A stretch of 64,000 nucleotides of DNA from Paenibacillus sanguinis 2301083 = DSM 16941 (GTDB taxonomy: Bacteria > Bacillota > Bacilli > Paenibacillales > Paenibacillaceae), in assembly GCF_000374825.1 (NCBI RefSeq), contig NZ_KB895380.1, positions 186,001 to 250,000 on the forward strand, given 5' to 3'. How positions within the stretch are numbered: position 1 is the stretch's first letter; each line of letters begins with the position of its first letter. A program made the translations under genes and the position numbers. Positions 37,266-45,289 of this stretch are shown here, one piece after another. The notes under the pieces are model-generated. The model was not told the DNA's origin and made no database searches. It worked only from the letters and a program-made list of their open reading frames with translations.

Positions 37266-38414
37266 ATGACAGTACAGCAGCAAGCAGCTATGGAGTCTAT
37301 GGTGGAGTGGTTGGCCCACGAGAACGAGCTTGGGCGCAGACCTCACAAAATCGAGGTAGCGGGGCAATTCGAGCGACATGACATGCAATATTACATATTC
37401 AAATACAAGAAGAACATGCTGGGGGGCTGGCTGCTGGGGGTATGTGGCGGTTACGAGACGCCTGAGGATACAGAGCATTGCGGTCACATTTTCAGTGAAA
37501 TGCAACCCTATCATCCGGATACCGCAGAGAATGAGGCTATCAAGATGGTGGAAATGATCCGGGAGTATTGGATGCAGCAGGCCAGGGCTTACGAGGCCCC
37601 CCAGGGTACTGCCATCGGGGAAGGCGATTCCGGGACAGAGGATGATCGCACCGGCGGTGTTTTTAATGGCTTTATACTTCTGAATTCCTCGGAATTTGAT
37701 ATTGAGCAATTGAAGGCCTATTTGCAAAACGACTGGAATATCACCGTATCGGAGACGGAACAGGAAGAAGCCCCTGCAGAAGCCGATTCTGACGGCCCTC
37801 CTCCCTTGGTCTTCGAGGCTGAGGGCTGCATGCTGGCAGTCAGCTTCATCAATGCTCCGGTGCCGGACGATGAGGCCGTGCGCAACGCAGCGACGAACTA
37901 TCTCTGGCCACAGGCCGTTCAAGTCACAGAGACGCATGTGGCGCAGCTCATCGTTGCCGTATTTAAACGGGAAGCCTCGCAATTGGACGCTGCTGCCGTC
38001 TATACCAAGCTGGTCTCCAGTTGTCTCAAGCTGCCCAATGCCATCGGCATCTATACCTCCGGCACCGTGTTCCAGCCTGAGTTCTTCCAGGAAGTGACGG
38101 AGAACATGAAGCAGCATGAGCAATTTCCATTGCTGAATGTGATCTATTTCGGCTTGCTGCGGACAGAGAACGGCATCAGTGGATATACGATTGGGCTCCA
38201 AAATTTCGGCAAGGACGAGCTTGAAGTGCTGGACAGCTCTTACGAGCCAGCGGAGCTTCGTGATTTCCTGGCCGATATCGCCTGGTATATTATTAGCGCG
38301 GATGTTACCTTGCATGATGGAGAGACCATCGGGTTCTCAGAGGATCAGAAGCTGGGCATTACCCGTTCGGCCGGGGTTAACCTTCCGCATGATACACTGA
38401 AAATCCAGCTTTAA
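37266..38414 (+). CDS. DUF4261 domain protein
   Basis: 382 residues. The N-terminal 120 residues are a separate module (MVEWLAHENELGRRPHKIEVAG). Residues about 185-380 match DUF4261: MLAVSFINAPVPDDEAVRNAATNYLWPQAV, AQLIVAVF, and the C-terminal SGYTIGLQNFGKDELEVLDS. AAGGAG lies eight bases before the ATG at 37266. No biochemical role is known for the family. It stands alone, with its promoter overlapped by a palindrome. Confidence 0.85.
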   Translation: MTVQQQAAMESMVEWLAHENELGRRPHKIEVAGQFERHDMQYYIFKYKKNMLGGWLLGVCGGYETPEDTEHCGHIFSEMQPYHPDTAENEAIKMVEMIREYWMQQARAYEAPQGTAIGEGDSGTEDDRTGGVFNGFILLNSSEFDIEQLKAYLQNDWNITVSETEQEEAPAEADSDGPPPLVFEAEGCMLAVSFINAPVPDDEAVRNAATNYLWPQAVQVTETHVAQLIVAVFKREASQLDAAAVYTKLVSSCLKLPNAIGIYTSGTVFQPEFFQEVTENMKQHEQFPLLNVIYFGLLRTENGISGYTIGLQNFGKDELEVLDSSYEPAELRDFLADIAWYIISADVTLHDGETIGFSEDQKLGITRSAGVNLPHDTLKIQL

Positions 38415-38558
38415 ACTTAAATCAACCCATAGCAGGCCATGTACAAAGCTCATTTCTGCGTCAAACGGCAGACGCTTGAGCACCCCCGCCTCCTTCAACA
38501 CATCTATCGCCGTTATGTGATACAAGCAGTCATGCTGCTGCGAGTTTTGTCGGACAAT

Positions 38559-38591
38559 CCCGAAACCCAGGGCGTAATCCCGGGTTTCGGG
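38559..38591. repeat. strong GC hairpin between convergent genes
   Basis: CCCGAAACCC (38559-38568) pairs perfectly with GGGTTTCGGG (38582-38591), with an inner GGG/CCC pair. There is no T run on either side, so not a classical terminator. It lies between the convergent DUF4261 and RlaP genes. Confidence 0.6.
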
Positions 38592-38628
38592 CACATTGTT
38601 CGCTCAGCGCGCTTTACTTCCCTTCGCT

Positions 38629-39405
38629 TCAGGCTTCTTGAAGTGTCATCCGAAACAACTCATCAAGCTGATCCGGCGGCATAGGCTCTGTAGTTTTCAT
38701 AGCAGACGTGTTCTGCTCGTAGTAGGCGATACTCTCCTTCAGAAATTGATCAATCGCTGGAATTTGCGACTCATAGTCGAGTTCATCCCCCGCCTTCTTC
38801 CGCACCAGCAAACGCTGAATCTCGTCCATCAACTCGCTATCCCGCGGAACCAGTTCGTCAACAAGCCGATCAAATTCTACCGGCGGCATCGTCTCATATT
38901 TCTCAATCCATTGACAAGCCAGCAGTGGTCTTAACACGTAAAAGTATTTCTTGATCTTGACTTGTTCCCCTTGCAGATATCCCCGATAATTCCCGGAAGC
39001 CATATGCATATAATGATAAACGCATGACTTGGGCGAGAACGTCCAGGGGGAAATGTCTCGCATCCGCCGGGCCCATGCTTGCTCTTCCTTGTAAACAATC
39101 GGTGAATGCAGCCACTCCAGCAGCTGCGGGCTGGGCTTGCGGAACAGGTTCAACGCCTTCTTCACGTCCCAACCATGTATATCCAACATTTCACTGATTG
39201 GGCGTTCAATGACATCCCGCTTCTCCAGAATGGATAAATACCAGTCCTGCGGCCGGACATAAACGAACCTTACATCATAATCACTGTCCTGTGAGGGGAA
39301 TCCCCATGCTCGACTGCCCGATTCGCAGGCGTACAGGATTTTAACATTTTCCGTTTGTTCGATGCGGTCTAGCTCTGTTCTGATTTGCTCCTTCATGTTT
39401 GGCAT
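38629..39405 (-). CDS. RlaP-type nucleotidyltransferase (YcgL-like)
   Basis: 258 residues. The polymerase-beta-type motif is ACESGSRAWGFPSQDSDYDVRFVYVRP (GS then DxD, near residue 30-45), followed by DIHGWDVKKALNLFRKPSPQLLEWLHSP, as in PF10127. The family was named for association with RNA-repair genes (RNA ligase partners) and probably adds nucleotides or modifies RNA. It is divergent from two WYL regulators and six kb from Hen1-Pnkp. The substrate is unproven. Confidence 0.85.
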   Translation of the reverse strand: MPNMKEQIRTELDRIEQTENVKILYACESGSRAWGFPSQDSDYDVRFVYVRPQDWYLSILEKRDVIERPISEMLDIHGWDVKKALNLFRKPSPQLLEWLHSPIVYKEEQAWARRMRDISPWTFSPKSCVYHYMHMASGNYRGYLQGEQVKIKKYFYVLRPLLACQWIEKYETMPPVEFDRLVDELVPRDSELMDEIQRLLVRKKAGDELDYESQIPAIDQFLKESIAYYEQNTSAMKTTEPMPPDQLDELFRMTLQEA

Positions 39406-39549
39406 GAGGAAGCCCCCTTCCTTGGTGTGAGTTGTCTTACCCTAAAACTTCTTAATATCGATTATCACGGATCGCGGAGCGAACGAACATGGCATAAGTA
39501 TGACGAATAGCCTAAAAATACCCGTAGCGGGCGCTCTGTTTACTTCTCC

Positions 39550-39558
39550 TGTTATAAT
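39550..39558 (+). promoter_or_regulatory. extended -10 promoter of the WYL operon
   Basis: TGTTATAAT (TGn plus a perfect TATAAT) 36 bp upstream of the first WYL start. No good -35, as extended -10 promoters allow. Confidence 0.55.
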
Positions 39559-39593
39559 GGGAATAAGACCGAATGACGATTCGAGGGGACATT

Positions 39594-40910
39594 ATGGCTA
39601 AGGAAAGTTTCGATAAGGAAATTCAATTCCTGCGGATGCTGGTGTTAACGAGCGGAGCGTTCAACCGCAAACAATTTGCCGAGCGGCTGGGCATTTCTGT
39701 ACATACCTTTGATAAAACCACGCGTAAGCTGAAGGAAGCTATCACCTCCCTTCATGCTTCGGTGTCCGAGGAACAAGACAAGGAATTCGCCGAACTCCTT
39801 CATTATAGTTATCATGACTCCACCGATCCTTTATTGTTATTTTTGTTCCGCACCAAGTCGGTGAAGGAATCCGAAAGTGAACGTATTTCGCTACTGCTGA
39901 GCGCAATGAATGAACAAGCTCTGACCGCCATGGAGCTGCTGGATCTATGCTGTGATAGCTTGACGTCTGATCTTGCTCTTCCTGACGAGAAGACGATTCG
40001 CTCGGATCTCAAATATTTGGAAGCGGTGGGTGTCGTCAAGAAGGAGCCGGGGCCACGCCCCTACAAGTATCGCATTCAGGATGACTTGGTGCGCTGCTTA
40101 TCGGACGAGGAATTGATCGACTTGTATGACTTCATTGATGTTATGGCCAATACGCAGGTGCCCTCCGTTCAAGGATATTTGCTACGCGATGGGCTGAAGA
40201 AGCATTTGCTGCAAAACCAGCAAATCACAAGTGCGGTGGAACCCGAGGTCTTCCTGTATAAGTATCATTACTATTCACGAATTCTGGATGAAGCACATTT
40301 GTTCACCCTGTTACAGGCGATTAGAGAACACCGCAAGGTACGCTTTGAATATTTCTCACCCAAGTCGGACCGCAGCTACAATTCGCAAAATACCAACCCT
40401 TTATTTGAGCGGAATACGACCTCCAAGCGAGAGATCACCCTCCCGCTGAAGCTGGTATATGATCATCAATACGGTAGATGGTATCTGCTCTCCCATGGTC
40501 GGCAGGGCATTCGCAAATACCGTATGGAGGGCATCACCCAACTGGAGGGAGCCGAGACCGTTGAGAGCGCTTGGCATGAGCAGAAAAAGGCAGAGCTGCT
40601 CGACAAGCTAAAGTACAGCTGGCTCATCGATACCGGCAAGCCGGTTATGGTTCGCGCCCGCTTTTACAACCCAGGGGGCTCCGAGCCTAACTTCATCAAG
40701 GAACGGGTACTGCTGCAAGGCCAATGGGGACAGATCGTTGATGAAGATGATGCTTCGTTTATCTATGAGATCATGGTCAACGGCACGACGGAAATCAAGC
40801 CCTGGCTGCGCAGCTTCGGCTCGAGTTGCGAGATTTTGGAGCCCCGCCGTTTCCGTCAGGACATGATTGCCGAATGGAAGGAGATTCAGAGCTATTATGA
40901 ATCTATTTGA
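39594..40910 (+). CDS. HTH-WYL transcriptional regulator 1
   Basis: About 438 residues. The N-terminal winged HTH (LRMLVLTSGAFNRKQFAERLGISVHTFDKTTRKLKE) is followed by a second HTH-like part (DEKTIRSDLKYLEAVGVVKKEPG) and a WYL domain around residue 270-360 (VRFEYFSPK, GRWYLLSHGRQGIRKYRMEGI). The ATG at 39594 has GAGGGG five bases upstream; the in-frame ATG at 39573 has none. WYL domains sense nucleic-acid ligands and often regulate CRISPR, defence or RNA-repair loci. It overlaps the second WYL gene. Confidence 0.88.
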   Translation: MAKESFDKEIQFLRMLVLTSGAFNRKQFAERLGISVHTFDKTTRKLKEAITSLHASVSEEQDKEFAELLHYSYHDSTDPLLLFLFRTKSVKESESERISLLLSAMNEQALTAMELLDLCCDSLTSDLALPDEKTIRSDLKYLEAVGVVKKEPGPRPYKYRIQDDLVRCLSDEELIDLYDFIDVMANTQVPSVQGYLLRDGLKKHLLQNQQITSAVEPEVFLYKYHYYSRILDEAHLFTLLQAIREHRKVRFEYFSPKSDRSYNSQNTNPLFERNTTSKREITLPLKLVYDHQYGRWYLLSHGRQGIRKYRMEGITQLEGAETVESAWHEQKKAELLDKLKYSWLIDTGKPVMVRARFYNPGGSEPNFIKERVLLQGQWGQIVDEDDASFIYEIMVNGTTEIKPWLRSFGSSCEILEPRRFRQDMIAEWKEIQSYYESI

Positions 40911-41724
40911 AAAGCTGTTCAGCCATCAGATTATTTCGCGTCTGGAGCATAGTGGAACCATTATGATTACCGGCCATGAACGGGCCTGGCTGAAGACGAT
41001 GCTGGAGCACCCTGCGGCCCAGGATGCCTTCACGCCTGAGACCCTCACGAAGCTGCAACAAATTCTGGAGCCTGAACAGGCCATGGATATCTCGCTTCAC
41101 CTCATTCAGAAGGCAGGAAGCCTGGAACGCCAGGTCATTCATCCGCTCCTGCGGCCTTTACGTCGGCTCATCATGAATAAATCCGGCATTCGCTTAAGCT
41201 ATAAGGTGAAAAATGGGGAGACGCGAACAGACCACCGGGGCATTCCTTTCAAGCTGGAGTATTCCATGGTGAAGCGAGAATGGTATTTGCTATGGTACCG
41301 TACCCGTAATCGTGTCCTGATGAGTACCCGGCTGGCCAAGATTCATGAGTTGGCGGAGGAAGCCGTTCCCCCCGAGGCCGTAGAGGCTATGGTGAAGAGA
41401 ATGGGGACCCTTCTGGACTCACGAAAAAACCATGTGCTCATCGAAGTAGTCCAGCTCTATAACGAGGAACTATCTCGTATCCTGTATGCCTTCTCCAGCT
41501 TTGAGAAGCAGGTAGAGTACGATGCCGAGCAGGATATCTATCGTATCCGTGTTGTCGTGTTTGGTGATGAAGTCGAATACCTGTTATCCAAAATCCGCTT
41601 TCTTGGCAAACGTGTCCGTGTGATCGAAGGGGACTACCTGAAGAAGCGCATGCTGGAAGCCGCAACAAAAGCTCTGGCGCGGTATCAAACCACCGAGGCG
41701 GAAAGCGAAGAGTTGTCTTCATAA
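40897..41724 (+). CDS. WYL-domain protein 2
   Basis: 275 residues. It lacks a clear DNA-binding HTH but has the WYL-type core (IRLSYKVKNGETRTDHRGIPFKLEYSMVKREWYLLWYRTRNRVLMSTRLAKI) and a C-terminal extension (EVEYLLSKIRFLGKRVRVIEGDYLKKRML). The start overlaps the end of regulator 1 by 14 bp, so the two are co-produced and may form a heteromer. Confidence 0.82.
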   Translation: MNLFEKLFSHQIISRLEHSGTIMITGHERAWLKTMLEHPAAQDAFTPETLTKLQQILEPEQAMDISLHLIQKAGSLERQVIHPLLRPLRRLIMNKSGIRLSYKVKNGETRTDHRGIPFKLEYSMVKREWYLLWYRTRNRVLMSTRLAKIHELAEEAVPPEAVEAMVKRMGTLLDSRKNHVLIEVVQLYNEELSRILYAFSSFEKQVEYDAEQDIYRIRVVVFGDEVEYLLSKIRFLGKRVRVIEGDYLKKRMLEAATKALARYQTTEAESEELSS

Positions 41725-41726
41725 TC

Positions 41727-41775
41727 AAAGAGCACCTTCATCGGAAAGTTCATCCGACAGGTGCTCTCTTCTTTT
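41727..41775. terminator. bidirectional terminator
   Basis: AGAGCACCT (41729-41737) pairs with AGGTGCTCT (41759-41767), with an inner TCGGA/TCCGA stem. T-rich on the plus side, A-rich on the other, between convergent WYL2 and flavoprotein genes. Confidence 0.8.
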
Positions 41776-41794
41776 ATAAACGTGTAGTTATTCT

Positions 41795-43618
41795 TTATTT
41801 GCCTTCCTTAATGGCATGAGCCGCATTCGCACCACTCAATCTACCGCTTGTCAATGCATATTGTACCGCGCTGCCGGTCATATACACCTGATTATAAATA
41901 TAACGGTTGGCTGCTTCCCCACCAGCGTATAGATTCGGGATGGGCGTCCCGGTTTCCGTTAATACCCGGTATTGCTCATCCACCTTCACACCGCCAAAGG
42001 TCCCCATGGTTTTAGGATAAAATTTGAAGGCATAGTAGGGGCTCTTAGCCACTGCAACCAGAGTTTCCTTCTCCTTGTTAAAGGCATCCTTACCGGAAGC
42101 AACCCCGTTGTTAAAGGTGTCCATAGTCTCCGTCAAGGTATCTGCTGGCACCTTCATAGCTGCGGCCAGCGCCTGCAAAGTCCCGCCTGTGGCGATCTCA
42201 TCGTTAGGGAGAAGGTCTTGAATCGAGTCAATGATCTTGGCATTGGCCTCACTGGAATCGATCACCATCCACACTTGTTCCTGATTCACCATCTGGTTTG
42301 TAACAATAGCGTAATGGCTATTCTCGTTGAAGAAGCGCTGCCCCTTTTCATTCACCAGAATCTTCGTTGTATCCCAGCCCAGTCCGTCCAATTGCTGGAT
42401 GCGGCTGCCCATGCCAAGGCCAATGATCCAGGGGTCTTCATACAGCGCTGCCCCGATCTTCTCCGCCATCAAAATACCATCCCCGGTACTGCCTGCTGCC
42501 GCTGCGCTAATATCCATATCTTCTACGAACTGGGGCAGGAATTGCTGCATCATTTCCTCATTCTTGGCAAAACCGCCCGAGGCAATGATCACCTTCTTGG
42601 CATGCACAGTCAGTGTGCCTTCCCCATGCTCTGCCTTGACGCCAACAACCGCGCCCTGCGCATCCGTCAGAAGCTCGGTTGCTCGGGTCTCCAGCATTAT
42701 GTCGATGCCTTTCTCCCTCACCGACTTCTCCAGATTAGAGATCAATCCTGCCCCACCCTTCTCGGGAAAGTGCAGACGTGCAACAGGGTCCACACCGTAT
42801 CCCTCTACCCGGGCATATTTATGATTCATATAGTCTACCAGCCAGTGAGTGGTATCCACGGCATCATCCATATATTTCGCAACCCGGTCATAGTCAGGAT
42901 ATTTGCTGTCAGGATTGCTAGTGCTTTGGCGTTTTTTCCACAGCTTCATCCAGTCCTCAGGCGTATCCTTCACGCCGATCTCCTCCTGAAAGCGGGTACC
43001 TGTCGCTGCAATTGCCCCGCCGGACAGCGCAGTAGATCCGCCGACATTACTTTGCTTCTCCAGGACAACCACCTTGGCGCCTTGCTCAAAAGCTGAACCT
43101 GCTGCCGCAAGCCCGGTGCCGCCCGCACCAATAATAACGACATCCGTAGACATTTCCGTCTCTACCCTGTCTTCTTCATGGACTATAGCAGCTACTTTTA
43201 AAGCATCAATATCGCCACCCGCCTGCTTCACACAGTCTTCAACTGCCGTCAGAATAGCATTAGAGCTATTCGTCGCGCCAGAGACAACATCAACTGCCAG
43301 CGTCTGCCCCGTCACGATACCTTCTGGTATCTTTTTCATCGCCGGGTCACTGATTCCTGGGGTTTCTTTATGATCCTTCACAGTAACTGATACGATCTGA
43401 TTGGCATCAAATACGACTTCAACCGTAACGTCTCCGTTATTCCCTTTAGCCACTGCCGTATACGTCCCTGCCTTGTAAATGCCGGCTGCGGATGCTTCGC
43501 TGGCTGCTTTATTGCTGTTGCTGCTCTCTCCTGAATTCCCGCAAGCGGCCAAGCCCAAGCTGAATACCAGCAAAACCCCCATCATTACAATCCATGTCTG
43601 CTTCCTAACCCTCTTCAT
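41795..43618 (-). CDS. flavinylated fumarate-reductase-like lipoprotein (FMN-bind + FAD)
   Basis: 607 residues. A signal with lipobox LGLAACGN anchors it outside the membrane. Next is an FMN-binding domain (about 45-125) with the flavinylation motif SGATNSS, where FMN is attached covalently to the threonine. From about 155 there is an FAD_binding_2 domain (DVVIIGAGGTGLAAAGSAFEQGAKVVVLEKQ) typical of fumarate/urocanate-type reductases. Likely passes electrons to an extracellular acceptor. No heme motif and no ApbE flavin transferase or electron-input gene is in the window. A MerR-type fusion gene lies directly upstream. Confidence 0.9.
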   Translation of the reverse strand: MKRVRKQTWIVMMGVLLVFSLGLAACGNSGESSNSNKAASEASAAGIYKAGTYTAVAKGNNGDVTVEVVFDANQIVSVTVKDHKETPGISDPAMKKIPEGIVTGQTLAVDVVSGATNSSNAILTAVEDCVKQAGGDIDALKVAAIVHEEDRVETEMSTDVVIIGAGGTGLAAAGSAFEQGAKVVVLEKQSNVGGSTALSGGAIAATGTRFQEEIGVKDTPEDWMKLWKKRQSTSNPDSKYPDYDRVAKYMDDAVDTTHWLVDYMNHKYARVEGYGVDPVARLHFPEKGGAGLISNLEKSVREKGIDIMLETRATELLTDAQGAVVGVKAEHGEGTLTVHAKKVIIASGGFAKNEEMMQQFLPQFVEDMDISAAAAGSTGDGILMAEKIGAALYEDPWIIGLGMGSRIQQLDGLGWDTTKILVNEKGQRFFNENSHYAIVTNQMVNQEQVWMVIDSSEANAKIIDSIQDLLPNDEIATGGTLQALAAAMKVPADTLTETMDTFNNGVASGKDAFNKEKETLVAVAKSPYYAFKFYPKTMGTFGGVKVDEQYRVLTETGTPIPNLYAGGEAANRYIYNQVYMTGSAVQYALTSGRLSGANAAHAIKEGK

Positions 43619-43734
43619 GATCGTTCCCCCCTATTGCTGTGCTCATGCTACAAGTCAAGTGTACATAGTGGGGTATTCACCAGGTCAATTTCTATTTGTG
43701 AAAAAAATAACTTAATAGCTCAACCTAATCGTCC

Positions 43735-45039
43735 CTACCATGGGGTTAACCCCATGTTTGCCGTAGGATTAGGCATTCGGTGCTTCGATAGCTGAACCTC
43801 ACGACTTGCAGGTCTGGAAAGCACCTCATAGCTACAATGCTTCACACCGGCATAGAGCATTAAATACTGCTCCTGACCCCTGAAGATCAGGTAGGGGCTG
43901 CAGTCAACTACAGGCCCTAACTCCTCCACGTCCAACGGGGAAAGATCAAGCTTCTCAATCTCTTCTGTGATCTCCTTCCGGTCAATATATACCTTTGTCT
44001 CGACCGGGAAAGACCTATTGGGATTTTGATGCGCTCCAAGATGCCAGAAGGCCCCGGCGAACAACCCTTGCGGCTTCAACAATGGTGAGACCAGGGCGGG
44101 GAGAAATTGATGATCGGTGTGCTCGGATTTAGGCAACATGCCTTGGCTTACAATCCGGTCAATGGAGCCTTGGGCCAAGGGAAGCTGGGTCAGATCGCAG
44201 CAAAGAAAGATAAATTGATTGTCTGCGTACTCCCGCTCCAGATTATGCTTTAAGGACGTCAGACGCTCCAAATCCGTACTGAGCAAAATGTAGGTTGTCC
44301 CTTCCTTTAGATGCTCAATGTACCGCATCAAAAAGCGGCCAACACAGCTATCCAGCTCAAGAACATAATCTAATGAACCGGTGGGAGCTTGAATATAATC
44401 AATCAGTGTCGTTGTACCGTTATACAATAAATTAATATACTGCGGGGAAGCCGACTGTACAAACTCCTTCTTGGTTGGCATAATTCTTGTCTTCACCGCT
44501 CTGCGGTCAATGAAGATGCCATCTTCCACCATGGCTTGATAACCGCACCCGCAGAAGACCTCCGCCTGAAGCAGCATATGGTGTTCAATGGAGCCATCTG
44601 CAATTTGCAGCGGCCTCCGGCAAGCAGGACAACGCAGCATGGAAAGCGAGGAGAGCGGAAAGCCCATCCGCTTCGACCTGTCATACTCTTCGACATTCAA
44701 CTCCTCAATTTTACGTCTTAATATTTGTTCAACCTCAACAAATTTTTTAAGCTTCTCACTCACCCGTTCCCTATTCCGTTCCAGTAAGGACAGCAGGAAG
44801 CTGCGAAAATCATTCGAGCGTTGCCCTTCGAGCCGGTTAAAACACAAAATGCTCTGAATTTCGTTCAGGCTAAAATCCAGCTCCTTCAGCATCAGAATGT
44901 CTTGCAGCTCGCTATTGTTTTGTTCAGTAAAATGATAACGCGAGCCTCGTTTATCTACCACCAGCAACCCCAGGTCGATGTAGTGGCGGATCGCATCCTG
45001 GGTGATATGGTTCCTCCTGGAGAACTCCCCGATTTTCAA
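43735..45039 (-). CDS. MerR-type HTH fused to zinc ribbon and methyltransferase-like domain
   Basis: 434 residues. The MerR DNA-binding part (residues 1-70: KIGEFSRRNHITQDAIRHYIDLGLLVVDKRGSRYHF) and coiled coil are followed by a four-cysteine ribbon (LRCPACRRPL ... FCGCGY, about 135-175) like that of RlmA-type rRNA methyltransferases. A Rossmann-like region (about 220-380: LDYVLELDSCVGRFLMRYI, DLTQLPLAQGSIDRIVSQGML) resembles a class I SAM methyltransferase. The glycine-rich SAM loop is degenerate (ELDSCVGRF), so it may sense rather than methylate. TTG start with GGGAGG seven bases upstream. Confidence 0.8.
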   Translation of the reverse strand: MKIGEFSRRNHITQDAIRHYIDLGLLVVDKRGSRYHFTEQNNSELQDILMLKELDFSLNEIQSILCFNRLEGQRSNDFRSFLLSLLERNRERVSEKLKKFVEVEQILRRKIEELNVEEYDRSKRMGFPLSSLSMLRCPACRRPLQIADGSIEHHMLLQAEVFCGCGYQAMVEDGIFIDRRAVKTRIMPTKKEFVQSASPQYINLLYNGTTTLIDYIQAPTGSLDYVLELDSCVGRFLMRYIEHLKEGTTYILLSTDLERLTSLKHNLEREYADNQFIFLCCDLTQLPLAQGSIDRIVSQGMLPKSEHTDHQFLPALVSPLLKPQGLFAGAFWHLGAHQNPNRSFPVETKVYIDRKEITEEIEKLDLSPLDVEELGPVVDCSPYLIFRGQEQYLMLYAGVKHCSYEVLSRPASREVQLSKHRMPNPTANMGLTPW

Positions 45040-45214
45040 GATTAATCCTCCCTTAAATTAAAAGATCAGTTTCAAAATAGAAAAAGATCGAAATTATTGT
45101 GAAAAATTTCACTTTATATAATAGGTACCAGATAGGTATCAGCTCTGTTACGCTGTCGCAACGTTCTGTCTTCATCGTAGCTGAAGCTTTCGAGCGTCAC
45201 AATAGCTTCTTTGA

Positions 45215-45279
45215 AAAAAATTAAAAAAAACAGCTAATCCTTTGTCATAGAGCATTTAGATGGACAAAGGATATAGCTG
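45215..45279 (-). terminator. terminator of the hen1-pnkp operon
   Basis: On the minus strand CAGCTATATCCTTTGTC pairs with GACAAAGGATTAGCTG and is followed by eight T. Confidence 0.9.
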
Positions 45280-45289
45280 ATCTTACCTG

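Noticed and set aside
38337..38594. 85-codon minus-strand frame overlapping the end of the DUF4261 gene
   Set aside because: It runs through the antisense of a real gene and a strong hairpin and has no recognisable family.
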